A program made the position numbers and the translations under genes. Below are positions 52,376 to 64,000 of a stretch of DNA of 64,000 bases, piece by piece. The notes beneath the pieces are model-generated. The model was not told the origin of the DNA. It ran no database searches and saw nothing but the letters and a program-made list of their open reading frames with translations. The DNA is from Stenopsyche tienmushanensis (Eukaryota > Arthropoda > Insecta > Trichoptera > Stenopsychidae): NCBI GenBank assembly GCA_008973525.1, contig WACJ01000124.1, forward strand, positions 3,906,001 through 3,970,000, read 5' to 3'. Position 1 is the first letter of the stretch. Every line of letters starts with the position of its first letter.

Positions 52376-55300
52376 TTTTAAATATCGATGAGATTGATAG
52401 AACTTTCTTAGAAAAATAAAATAAAAATGTCTCTTTTTTATCTGAATATGTGGTAAATTATTTCCCTATCTCATATCTTGTAGAATCAGACTTTAGTGCT
52501 GTTAATAATATTACGAGGAGACATTCCAGCGAAAGATAAATTTATACTTTTAATTAAATTACATATTTTTAATAAGCCACTATTCTAAAATTACGAATTG
52601 CGTTAAATTAAATGAGTGTGAAACCGGTGCGCAGTTAGAATATTTTACTACGTGGTGGAATAAAATGTTTGACTATCCCTGATCTAGATGATATTTTGAG
52701 TACTGTCATGATGCAGAATGACCATCATTCCAATCGGATACCCGTTTTGACTTTATATTAAAAACATGTAAATTAATATTCCTGTATAGACTGCAAATGC
52801 AGCGTGCAAACGGAATTCTTAAATATAATTTGCGTTTCATTGCTGATTCATATTATTATAAGAGCTAAAAAAATGTTGTACTTTGAGCAGACGCAAATTT
52901 GTGCATATTGAATAATTATTTGATCCGACGTTCTTTATAAATATCAAAATATTCTCAAGTAACAAAAAATAGCAATTTGTAATTTGTTTGACAGATTAGG
53001 AATGTTTATATCACTTTATAATTTAAATTAACACATTTATCTATACAAGTATTACTTTAGTCGTGGAAAAACTGGTATTTTATATTTATTTTGGTGATCT
53101 TTTAGGCAAAATCCTGTTGTTAAGTTGCTCATTTAAATACGGAACTTTAGTCAGCACAGTCGAGATAAATGCAGCTTAGTTTGTGTCATAGATATAACAA
53201 AGTTGACAATAGATTTAATAATACAATTCAGTATTGATAATTTATCTACTGATTACTTGTAAGGTAGCTTATGTTTCAAAATTGTTAAAGATGAATAAAA
53301 AACTGTCGAAATAAAGATAGCGTTGATATATTTCAAAAGATCTCTAAAATAAAGTGTGATTTACAATGTGGACAGTTATTAGATGATCTGTTTTATTGCA
53401 TTGTTTAATAATTTATACATATTATTAACAGGTGAATGGTGTGAAATTCAATCAATATGAGATAATATTATCTAGTACATAGATAAGCATACTTTGCTAT
53501 GTGATTTCATCTTTTAACTCAATATATGCATAAAAAAAAGAATGAATTGCAAATAGTGACAGTCTAATCGATACGACTTATTACTTTATGCAATGTCGAT
53601 TAATCGTTACAATTAAAACAAAGGATTTATATGAAATAATATATATCCTGACAGTGTATTTTATATTAGAATAGAAAAAAATTCAACATTATAATTGAAG
53701 TAATAGTATTTAATTATTTTAATGGCGTTAATAATGGCATAATTCAATTTTTATCTGAAAATATATAAACCAATAGTTTGTGGTTTTTTGTTTTTTTGAC
53801 AAAATTTTACATACAAAAACAAAAAGTTGCAGAATTACATTATAAAAAATATACATGTTAAACTGGTTCGATAGACGATCTAAATTTAAATAAAATGTAA
53901 ATTTATTTCAGTCGGTATGCATTTTTTATTCCGTTAGTAACAATTATTTTTTGAAAATTGCATCAATGTGATTTAAACACTTATGCAATAACTTCTAATA
54001 AAACCGACAGACTGACCTCAATGTAATTCTTAATAATCTAGATTTCAAATTTATCATATAATATACAATCAGCCTACGATGGATATACGATCAATATTTA
54101 TTAGGTATTCAATGTTGTACGTTAAAAATCACATTATTAAATTAATTGGGTATTAGAATTAGCAGTTCTGACCTTATTGCTTCTAAAAACCACGCACACA
54201 GATTGGTTGTGTTATTTTAAAAGATAAAATAGAAATATTGTTTTTGAAGTGCATAACAATATATTACAACGATGTGTGTAATAACTATATAACCTTGAAG
54301 ACATTGGCTAACAAATTAGCAACAAAAAAATTGATCATGTAACAGTGACTATGTTTCATTTATGATATATTATCATTATATGATATATGGAAATTATATT
54401 ATTTGTTATTATATAAAACATTTATTTTGCGTGTTGCCTTCATTAATTAGCGAGTAACGAGTCATAAATAATTGTAAGTTAATGTTTGGTCGAATATTTG
54501 ACACATGTATAAAATTGCTGAATTGAATAATTATTTTTAAACAAAAAATATATTGATGTTTTTATTAAAGCAATGGCATTAATAATATTACGTCATTGTA
54601 TAAAGAGAACTAAACGTGGAGACCAATTGAGTAATTGTGTCGATACCTCGATATTAACAGGCAATAATCAATATTGATTCGAATTTATTATGATTGATAG
54701 AAAGTTATATCGCTGTTAATTAACAATTAGAGATAATCTAAAAATAAATAAAACCGATACGCAACCCTCTTAAATGCATGTGTCGTTTGATAAAAGTTAA
54801 AAAGATGTTGTATTTACTAAAATTTTGTAGTAACGCGATTTTTTGCAACGAACACAACCTCAACACACAAACATTGAGCACTCTCTGGACGTCAGTTTCA
54901 AAATTGTTGCCAGTGCTAAAAATATGACTGTCGCTAAATTAAAATTTGCATTTTTCTACTCGGATAATTTTTTTTCGTTAAATTAAATTACAGATTAAAA
55001 AAATACATTATTTTTATACGAATATTAAATAATGTCAGAAAAATATATTACATTTAAAAAATGAATAATATTTTTTATTGACAGTTTGGTCGTTTTAAAG
55101 CTAGCTATAAATATTGCCGTTAAGACTCAGATTTGGCAGAAAAAGCGGTTAAATCTGTTAGGTTAGAATGTAGTAGATGTTTAAAAGTTGAATACATACG
55201 TTTGGTACACGAATTGATCTCCGCCTTGCACGAAGACCGTGTGTCTTGTGATATATTAGATAATTCAATGTTTTAATTTTTTTTTTCCTTTCCATTTTTT

Positions 55301-55580
55301 TTTAACGTTTTCACGAAAAGATGGATTGTTATCAAAGATATAGGAGAACAAAATATAGCAACTTTTGTTTATTGAGCTTTAAAACATAATTACATAATGC
55401 CACACAACGAATAAACTAATATTTAATAGCTCTACCATTGTATCATATGGAATTTTTTAAGTAAACTGGGCAAGTCGTCCTAAGAAAGTTGGTTAGGTTA
55501 TCTTTTTGCTTATATATTGATTAAACCCTATCAATAGAACGATTTTTATTTTATTCGACCATTCTACTTTACTTAAATCA
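52376..55580. other. AT-rich intergenic desert
   Basis: About 3.2 kb with very low GC and no supported gene, RNA or bounded repeat. Confidence 0.45.
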
Positions 55581-55613
55581 ACACTGATTGACTTTGTTCG
55601 TTTTATGTCCAGG

Positions 55614-55809
55614 TATGGCATCCGATCGCGAGGCGCTCGCTTGTCTAATCAGCGGTACGAAAAGCAGACCAATTGGACATACAAATCTTGAACAAGCAGA
55701 CCAATTGGAAATAGAAGCCTACCACGAGCAATTCTTACCTTCGTTACGGGTCTGCAAAAGAATATCAAAAATAACCAAAAGTATTTCCATTGCTTGTTGG
55801 AAATATTGA
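55614..55809 (+). other. Small unrecognised open frame behind a splice-acceptor-like site
   Basis: TTTTATGTCCAG precedes GTATGGCATCCG; the ATG at 55614 opens a 64-codon frame (MASDREALACLISGTKS...), polar and less AT-rich than its flanks. A GTATTT that could serve as a donor lies near 55780. The 16-base unit AAGCAGACCAATTGGA occurs twice, 32 bases apart. No family is recognised, so this could be a first coding exon, a short gene or chance. Confidence 0.3.
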
Positions 55810-56489
55810 GAATTAAATGAAAAATTCGGGTTAAGTAGCAACATTTTTTGTTTGTAATATTCTATTTATACTCAAATTATAGCTCTGAAATCTTAAGCTC
55901 TGAAGCCTTATTGTAATGATATTATAATGAAAGAAACCTTATCACTCCTCTCTTAATCACTTAATTAGGAGATAAATAAGTAAATAAAAATTAATATCAA
56001 AAAAGTATGAAAAAGTAAAAATGATCTCTTTTCAAAAATAGATTCAGGGGAATCAAATTTGTAAAATACTTTTAAAAGATATATCTGGATTAGGGAGGGA
56101 GGAACATTTGCTACATTAGCTGTATTAATTACGCTCACATACCAATATTCCATATTTGGCCTGTTATAGTGCAGGGGAATGTTGCCAAAAGACTGCATTG
56201 AAATGTTTACATTTTTTACTTTTATAAACATACATATATAAATAAAATAACAAGCAAGTCTAATTAACAATAATGCAATTTTGTTCAAATAATCAAATAT
56301 TTTGATAGATTACTCATGTTATTGTTTCAATTAACTTAATCTAAAGCGATTATATCGCTTTGTTGATTCACCAGGGAACTGTTGAGCATTATAAAAACGT
56401 TTTTGATATAATAAATTTAATTTAAATGGATTCTGTACGTTGAACACGGGACCATATTAGGTGATTATCTCTTAAAGTAAACTACGAAA

Positions 56490-56880
56490 TATATAATCTA
56501 ATATATAAAAATCAACGCTTGTTTGTCCGTATTTAATACGCTGACATACCGTTCATCCGATTGCGATAAAACTTTGTCAACTTATTGTTTATACTTGTGG
56601 AAATAACATAGGTTTAGTAAAAATATTGTTTGTGTACGCAGTTTGTTATGCGAGATGTGGCATTGCAACGCATGCCTGGTAAATCCGCTGGGTAAGCGTT
56701 CTAAATGAAACTCGGAGATTATTCTACCTTCAATATCGAGTAAATAAGGAGGTGAATGTATGATACAGACGAGATGGATGTAACCCTTTCCTGTGGATGG
56801 ATATTGAAGAGGCTCATAGTTCTGCAGTGGACTGTTTGTGGCTGCACTATGATGGTGATATGAAATAATATAGTGATAAG
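56490..56880 (+). repeat. Composite repeat with RTE-like 3' tail, copy B
   Basis: The left part (TATATAAAAATCAACGCTTG, TTCATCCGATTGCGATAAAA, then GCCTGGTAAATCCGCTGGGT) has the look of a dispersed insect repeat family of Helitron or MITE type. The right part, from about 56795, holds GATATTGAAGAGGCTCATAG, CTGCAGTGGACTGTTTGTGG and ATGATGGTGAT, matching the tail at 50700-50800. Whether this is one element or two neighbours is unclear. Confidence 0.45.
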
Positions 56881-58947
56881 CTTCCAAGTCCTATTATAAG
56901 ATGGATTTAAAAATAAAAAGCATTATTTATATTATATTCATACACACTTTATTTTATATATATAGTAAAACATCGATCTTCATAGAAAAGCATACAGTAA
57001 GATATACAACTTATGTATTAAGTATGAATATTTACTAAGTTTAACAATGATTTGTAAATATTTATGTGTTTTAAGTATTGACAAAAACGTAGCATATTTA
57101 TCAAAAATAAACGGAAGATGTAAAATATCAAATTACACGTTTGTTTTCCAATATGTGAGAAAACGAGTTTAATATTGAAAAGCGATAGAGTTTTCATCAG
57201 TCAGAACACAGGTATTGAAGGCACACATAGATGTGTATGATAACTCGAAAGTAAAATGCGCATCTAACATTTAATATAATAATATTTACAATGTCAATAT
57301 AACTATATATTTTATCGTTATTTGATGGGAAATAGAGATGCAACAAATATCTGATTCTGTAGTGTTTCTAAAGAAAATATATTTAGAGAGACCCAATGTA
57401 ATTTAATCATCTTACACAAAAAAAGGACGATATCTATTTATATTATAAATTCAATAGTCAATGGAAAATCACCAGTTATAATTTATATTCCAAGCTAAAA
57501 ATTATTTATACGGTTTTACGTTTTTATAAATTTATCAACCTCTTTATATTAAGATTATTTATAAAGAACGAGTTCACATTGATACGGTAAATTTGTGGCG
57601 GTCACGCAAACATTCGTACTGCTAAAACATTAAATAGGATATGCACAAACATTTGATTTTAGCTTAATAACTAAGAAATATGACGTATTTATAGATCTGC
57701 GAAATAATTAATAGAATGAAGTGCTGCAATTTTGAATCGAAGATAAATTCAATCCGAATTAAATGATCGACGTTTCGCTAGAATCAGTCACATGAAAGTG
57801 CTTTTATAACAAAATATATATATAAAGACGTTGAAACATTGCAAAATATATAAATATACAGATAGAAACATGTCAATTTATTGATTTGATAAACTTAAAT
57901 TACTATAGATTTGCTATGATTATATTTAACACGCATTAAAATTATTTGATTAAACAACGTTTCGATAAATGTATGATATTTTTACATAAGTTTCTATGTA
58001 TATAATAAAATTTATGTAGTTATATAATATTATTTTTATCACATTAAGCTTGCTAAAGTACAACAATATTTTTATTTAGAGATATACGTAAATAAGTAGA
58101 ACATTTTGATATATAAACGGACACCGACTATTGTAATGATGTATCGTAAAAATGCACAATTTAGTTATTTAATGTCTAAGATTTATATGGCGCAACGTAA
58201 ATGTAAATTTGTTTATGCTGCAGACGAGGGCACATATATAATGTTTAATCTTCTAATTTTGGTACGCAAACAAACTGCTCACATGTAATAAGAAGAAAAT
58301 ATCTTTACGATATGATTATATTTGCATTATAATTAAGATTTGATAAAATGCAAATGATTTAATTTGGTGTTTAGGGAATTAACAATTATTTTCATGTTAT
58401 ATTTGATATATAATGTAAGTTTCGAATGTTGACGACGCATTTAAAATATCAATCCGTTAATGATATATATTTAAATTGGATTTGTATTTAAATAATCAAG
58501 ACGTAAGTAGATGTGTGTACATTTTACAAATTATATAAGTAGCATCAGTGATATGTTACATTCATATATTTCAAATTATGTATAGACGAATGAAAAACAC
58601 ATATACACAACTATATCATTATCATTGTTACTATAAATTCTGATTGGACTAGAATTATAGATGTAAACTATAAAAGCACACTGCAATAGTATATAAAATG
58701 CAATTTATTATAGAAACAATAGTTTATTATTATTTTATTTTGATATAATGATGTCTAAGCAAAGCAGAAAAATGTTTTTCTATATGAAATACAATGCTTA
58801 GAATTTGACTACGCTATTTCTTAATATTGTTTACATAAATCCCTTACAATATTGAAATAAAACATTATATATTATTATTTCTATTACATAAATGTGATAA
58901 TTTTAAAGAGAAAAAATATGATTTATATTTGTTAAGAAAATAGTAAC

Positions 58948-59131
58948 GGGTCATCCGAGTGTGACATCTGGATGTCTGGACACTGTATAATGTTTTGGGC
59001 ATTTGAATAATATTCTTTCCCAAGTATAATTGTAATGAATCATAGTTTTAATTAAAATATGGCTTGAAAAAAATTGCAAACAGTTTGTGTTTTATTAAGA
59101 AAAAAAACATATAGGCGTCACATTTGGGTGA
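58948..59131. repeat. Short MITE-like element with imperfect inverted ends
   Basis: The left end GGGTCATCCGAGTGTGACAT and the complement of the right end TCACCCAAATGTGACGCC share the core TCA-CC-(A/G)-(A/G)TGTGAC. The left half (through CACTGTATAATGTTT) reappears at 62808-62860. No coding content. Confidence 0.5.
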
Positions 59132-60444
59132 TTTTTAATTTGAAAGATTGCTTTTTTTATAGCATTGGGATAAATGGTATTTAATGACTCAAATAAAGAC
59201 ATTTTAAACAAAACATTTGGCTTATGCATTATAATAAAGATGATAAATTATACTGTTTATTTTTTTTTGGGATAACGTCTAATAAATCAGTCTCACAATT
59301 CTTAACGAATTGTAAAAATTCAATAACGTTTAATTAAACTTCGAATTGTGATGAAAGTTGTTTCATATATTTTTAGCTGCCAAATACTATAATAGTTATT
59401 ATATAAACATATTTTATATTTAGATTTGATGAACTTTAGTTATCGTAGAGAAAAAAATACATATAGCTAATACGTTAGAATTAAGTATTACTTTAAAAAA
59501 TCTATCATTTGGTGAGGGAAAAATGTATATTGAAACATCTATCTCTTTATAGTATTACTTTCTTGTTCGTTAATACTTTGCTCATATAAATTACGTCTTA
59601 TCTTATCTGTTTTTAATATATTTTTAAGGAAAATAATGATTTTATCAATCTTTTAAAATGACTGTTGATACTTTGACCAGAAATCTAAAAACTGTGGATA
59701 CAAATAGAATAAAATAATTAGAGATGTACATAGAGATCAATCTGTACAATTGGAATTAGTCACACATATTAAAATATCGTTTAAATGCTATTTACGTTAC
59801 GAGAATACACAGTAGACATAAAGACAAATCTAGAACGAGAAAACATGAAAGTACAAGTGATAAGATTAGTTGGTCCCAGTAAGAAAATATAGATTTCATT
59901 TGATATACTCGTTACATCTTGTCCAAAGTATATATTTTTTATAATGTAAACAGTCATTTTAGTAATACTATTTGATTTCTAACATATATTAAGAGTATTC
60001 TTTCTGTACGTTATTAAAACATAGAAGTCATTTAAAATATGTCAATTTATATATTGATCCCAAGGAGCAAATTCTTTTAAACGCTATATAAATTTAATCT
60101 CATGATATTTTTTACGCTACGCAAAGGGATGTTTTTATTCGGCATTTTAAAAATTTGACATATTTGTTGATGTTAAATGCAAAACGATGGTATTTTATCA
60201 ATTGAATTGTAATATTTTTGTGCAAGGATAACGAAAAGGGTGTGTTTTATGAGCTAAATATATACATACCCTTAGATTATTTGATTTAGCCATGCGTATG
60301 CGCTTCTGATCAATTGTTTGAATTGCTAAAATATAAATTCGGATATGAAAAATAAAGAATTTGAAGATTTGTGTAAATTTATTTAAAATTTGAGTGTAAT
60401 ACGATGGCTAACATTAAGTTTTAACGTTAAGATTCTGGGACAAA

Positions 60445-60460
60445 ATATATATATATATAT
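60445..60460. repeat. (AT)n microsatellite
   Basis: A simple dinucleotide run of eight units. Confidence 0.9.
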
Positions 60461-61850
60461 TGAAGATGTTTAAATACAATTTTAAGTATTAATAAAACAT
60501 GTATGCAATCGAATGCAGATGACGATTTACACTTACATAAATATATGAATAGTTACTCTGTTATGTTTTATATTTTGGAAGGATTCAATACAAAGATGGA
60601 ATTAATTTCTCTTAATAATTTAAGACCAACTTTACTTTTTAAAAAACTCTTCTTTGAAGATAAACCGAGGAAAGTTATAAACGGAGCTTCCATAATTGAA
60701 ATAAGCGAAGAAAAGTGTATCATATACATAATTTATCATAAATATTCATCTCTTCGTTATAACCACATCTTATATATTTATATTTGAGAGACAATCAATA
60801 TACTTCTATATCACGTTCAATGCAACTTTTACAAAAAGTGTTCTTATTGCCGACATTCATACAGTTTAAGTGTTTCACACAATCCAAAAGAAGTAGGTAT
60901 TTAATACACGGTTGATATTATTAATCAAATAAATCTGCTAGCAATCAATGAACGTTAAAATTATACAAAGATAAAAATGAAACGATCATATTTCACCCTG
61001 CAGTTGATGATTTTAAATCTAGATTGTAAATGTTTTAATTGACGCTGTGATAGTCAAGGATAGAGGTATGTCTATGTAATTTTAAGATAGTTGTTTTTAA
61101 AGTGTTAAAAATATACATATATTTTATAATATATAATATGCGTGGAAACGACATTTAAATGGCTTAGATCAAATTGTTTAAATTGTGCTTAAATAATACC
61201 GACACTAACCCGTGAAATTGAAAATACAATTTGGCTTTGCTGAATTCATAAGATGTCATCATATCGGTATTTAATGCGTATCATTCTTTGATAAACGGTA
61301 TTTTCCATCAATTAATACTACGTATTTAGATACATCTTATATATTTACAGTTGATAGCAAAGGAATTACTATGTAATTTATTAATTAATTGGTATTTGGA
61401 GACTTTGTTTTAGATTTGCAGAAGATGAAGCCTTTGAAATTTTAAACGCGTGGAAAGTCTCCTCGTTTTCATGCAACGTTCAATTGAAGAAAATCATGTA
61501 TGAATTCAGCGGACAAAATTACATTGAACAGATCACAATGTTTGATATATTTCACTAGTTAGTGCATCCATTGCTAGAATAAATTGTCTTATTCGTACGA
61601 TAGCATCCATGTACATGAAAGATTTGGTAAGATTCGCAGTGTGAAACATAGTGTGGACTGGAATTAGCTTGCATTTCAATCGTTCTACGGTTGGAGAATG
61701 TCATGGAGGTTTGCGAGAAGGCGAAAATAGATCGCCGAGGGCGCAGACAAGACCTGCGATGGTATCCCAAAGGGTTCCATATCTCGAGGGTTCCGGATGG
61801 GAGGCGGAGATCTCTGGGACCTTCGGGAGTTGCCGCCCATCGCGCGTCAC

Positions 61851-62547
61851 TCAGGCATATTCGGTCTCGGTGGAAAGACTTCTTTCACCCAGCGAGCATC
61901 GTTCTTCACCACAGCAGTGCTCTTCGTCTGGAAGAGCTAAATCATTCAATAAAATGTTAATAAGCACATCGAGATAATAAAAAAAATAAACGATCTAATT
62001 CATGCGAATCGGCCTATAAAATACGATTTTCCCCATAAGCATGCAGTCTATTGATTAACGACGCTACCCGTTATATTCGATGCAATAATGCAAATATTAT
62101 GGGAATTATATATATATATATATAATATCGACATTTTAAGGCCTTCTATTTTGATGGTTGATTGTTTATATTTTGGGATGGGGTAGCAAATCGCCAATTA
62201 GAAATACCATCAGGTGTAGGCACGTCATCTGAATACATGCCTCTAGAATGTGCGCAGGCTATACTCCGTTGGTAGCTGAAAAGTTGACGTTCCAGGCTGT
62301 AGTTTTCAGCTTGGAGGGTTGCAATTTCACGCCTGGAATTAACAAGAATATTTTTGTATTTAATGTGATCATGAAAATGCGATTAAGTAAGATCTGAATC
62401 AAATGACCTCATTTGAAAGTTGTGGATTCGGCAGACGTCGTCGTATTTGTGATAAGTGGCCTGGAACAGCAAGTAGCTTTCGTCCCACTCGATTTGAACT
62501 CGAAGCTGGGATTTGTCAGTCAAGTAGGGACATCCTGGCTCTCGAAT
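61851..62547 (-). CDS. Unrecognised coiled-coil protein, last three exons (5' partial)
   Basis: Three minus-strand exons, 62547-62408, 62332-62208 and 61927-61851, have AG and GT borders and fit in phase (2 then 1). They encode a C-terminal stretch of about 113 residues ending SLSTETEYA at TGA 61853-61851. The first holds REPGCPYLTDKSQLRVQIEW and DESYLLFQATYHKYDDV. The second starts with a heptad pattern (REIATLQAENYSLERQLFSY) that predicts a coiled coil. The third is acidic and Cys/Ser-rich (DEEHCCGEERCSLGERSLST). Base composition and codons are clearly more balanced than the flanks. Skipping the second donor would instead give a read-through ending in TAG within the intron. I do not recognise the family. 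Upstream exons are probably outside the window or too short to see. Confidence 0.62.
62107..62124. repeat. (TA)n microsatellite
   Basis: A simple dinucleotide run of nine units within the last intron of the coiled-coil gene. Confidence 0.9.
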
Positions 62548-62807
62548 CTAGAAAAGTTTATACAGATCAAATTAGTTGTTGAATTACGATAAAGCTCTTA
62601 ATTAATTCGCTGCATAGTGTGGAATTAACTTTTTCAGTGCTAACTGAAAAAAGTAAATAAGTTAATGCTAATTGTACTCCAATATTTTTTAAAAATCATA
62701 AAAATAATATTAATATAAAATCATTAGTAAATATGAAGAAAACTATTTTTTTTTCTTAAATGGCGTTTGCAAGCAAGAATAATGATTGTTTGGTCATAGT
62801 TTGTAAA

Positions 62808-62860
62808 GGGTCATCCAAATGTGATCCCTAAATGTAAGCACTGTATAATGTTTACACATG
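62808..62860 (+). repeat. Half copy of the 58948 MITE-like repeat
   Basis: GGGTCATCCAAATGTGATCC and CACTGTATAATGTTTACAC parallel the left half of the element at 58948-59131 in the same orientation. It adjoins a transposase fragment at 62876-63005, which may mean both belong to one larger element. Confidence 0.5.
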
Positions 62861-62875
62861 ACGTGCGAAACATGT

Positions 62876-63005
62876 AATAGGGTACGTCCCCAGACAAAAA
62901 AATCCACTGGTGTCAGGTCTGGAGATCATGTAAGCCATGGAATAGGGCACGTCCCCAGACAAAGAAATCCAGTGGTGTCAGGTCTGGGGACCGTGCAAGC
63001 CACGG
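62876..63005 (-). pseudogene. Tc1/mariner-superfamily transposase scrap, tandemly duplicated
   Basis: Two adjacent units of about 65 bases share GTCCCCAGACAAA(A/G)AAATCCA and GTGTCAGGTCTGG. On the minus strand each encodes part of SPDLTPVDFFVWG, the third catalytic Asp region typical of insect DDE transposases (consensus SPDL.PLDFFLWG). The right unit is the cleaner repeat and the left carries a stop. This is a decayed fragment with an internal duplication. Confidence 0.55.
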
Positions 63006-63009
63006 AATA

Positions 63010-64000
63010 AGGACTGCCGAATTAATTAGTTTACACGACAGGTGCCAAAAAAATAAATCCTAATTTAAGAAATACGCGCCGCCTTTGCAAAAATGAAAGA
63101 GGAAATGCTGCTTTAGACAACTATAGTTGACTTCTACGAAGTAAAGGTGGCCAATTTGAACAAATTTTGTTAATAAATTCAATAAAAATATCATAAGCAA
63201 AACAATATTTTTTTAACCCTGACCCTGCCAAACTGGTATCTCTTCAAGCTTAACGATTAACGACTTATTGAATTATTTGTATGACATGTAGCATATTGTT
63301 GGAAAGGGCAAAATCTAGAGAACTTTTTAAAACTAAAGTGAGATCAAAAATACATTGCAAAATACAAAAAGTTATTTAGTGCTATTACGATCACAGATTA
63401 AAAAGTTATGACGATTTAAAGTGAAATTTTGGTTATTTTTTCAAAATGTTGGAAAAAAAATCTATTTCGACAACCCTGACACTTAGGCACATACCCTGAT
63501 ATAGGGCATATGTGTGAAACATAGCAGAATACCCCCTAACCCTCAAAATATTTTTGTCGGTTCGTTTTTGTGACAATTTTTCAAACAAACCAACATTTTT
63601 TGGTCAAAATAGATCTTACAATGTTTTCTGTAACTCATTCCATGAAAATATCTCGTTTAAGTATAGATATATGTTTTTTTAAAAATATTTTCACGAGCCC
63701 CAGTTTAAGAGCTGGCGATCTAGGTAATTTAAATCCTTGTTTTTATCCATCCTCATCAATTAATAATAAATCGATGAAATAATATCTCGATCTATCATTA
63801 ATTGATGTCATCGAATCATTGACGGTTTTTTTTTGACTTCGAATATCTTTTTGCTATAACTCTTGTCCTATTCAGTAAGTTAAAATCACAACTAACGGCG
63901 TTGGCATTTTTTGCAAGTGTTATCAATGACAATATGTCGGGATCTGGCATTAAGAGGGTTAATGATATTGTTTCTTTAAGCGATTAAGATTAAAAAGTAA
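63010..64000. other. Intergenic or intronic sequence without a recognised gene
   Basis: AT-rich with scattered CCCTGAC/CCCTAACC motifs at 63215-63545 that hint at a repeat. If the coiled-coil gene continues upstream, this would be intron. No exon was seen on either strand. Confidence 0.35.

Larger units (their letters stand above)
56890..61850. other. Very AT-rich sequence, possibly in part a long 3' UTR of the minus-strand gene
   Basis: Nearly 5 kb without a supported coding region. It contains a small MITE-like repeat (58948-59131) and an (AT)n run at 60445-60460. The open frame at 60503-60787 (94 codons) has AT-driven composition and no known relative. The end near 61640-61850 is GC-richer and directly follows the stop codon of the coiled-coil gene on the minus strand. 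Confidence 0.4.

Noticed and set aside
51019..52419. Three adjacent open frames that look like a separate rod-like gene
   Set aside because: They are pieces of one copy of rod interrupted by stops, a frameshift and a deletion, so a pseudogene rather than genes.
57000..61500. Short open frames such as 58106-58288 and 60503-60787
   Set aside because: Composition follows the AT-rich background and no splice or family evidence supports them.
61651..61977. Two Arg-rich + strand frames at the end of the coiled-coil gene
   Set aside because: They overlap the last minus-strand exon, whose borders fit the upstream exons in phase; the + frames have no acceptor and no family.

Overview
The window is a piece of an AT-rich insect nuclear genome. 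The evidence is intron-containing genes with GT-AG splice sites, AATAAA poly(A) signals, insect-type orthologues (lowfat, rough deal) and many degraded mariner, hAT, pogo-like, LTR and LINE remnants. Lepidoptera is plausible from the style of the repeats, but the sequence alone does not settle the order.

Layout. (1) 1-10.9 kb: the 3' three coding exons of a lowfat/LIX1 gene on the + strand. Its N-terminal exon was not found. The last intron carries two intact-looking MITEs: a hAT-type element with a perfect 8-bp target duplication and a pogo-like element with a TA duplication. (2) 10.9-35.9 kb: a gene-poor, transposon-rich desert with three mariner or hAT coding remnants, a solo LTR with a 4-bp target duplication, a dispersed repeat in three copies, a tRNA-Thr-like SINE head and a LINE reverse-transcriptase scrap. 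A few GC-rich patches could be exons but are not proven. (3) 35.98-45.8 kb: a compact gene cluster. An eight-exon GTPBP10-type mitochondrial Obg GTPase (+) converges on a five-exon mitochondrial ClpP (-). ClpP is head-to-head with rough deal/KNTC1 (+), whose coding sequence is one 5.7-kb exon. (4) 46.3-47.4 kb: a mariner copy split by a piece of non-LTR reverse transcriptase. (5) 48.99-50.41 kb: a two-exon SLC52-type riboflavin transporter (-). (6) 50.86-52.38 kb: a broken partial duplicate of the middle of rough deal. (7) 52.4-61.8 kb: very AT-rich sequence with few signals. (8) 61.85-62.55 kb: the last three exons of an unrecognised coiled-coil protein on the - strand, joined here by phase-consistent splice sites and open upstream.

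The genes do not form one pathway. GTPBP10 and ClpP both act in mitochondria (ribosome assembly and matrix protein quality control), Rod acts at kinetochores, lowfat in Fat/Dachsous signalling and SLC52 in vitamin B2 uptake. I found no convincing new multi-gene system. The items most worth follow-up are the rod pseudogene, the unrecognised coiled-coil gene, the nested mariner/LINE structure, and the hAT MITE together with its longer relative that still carries transposase sequence.
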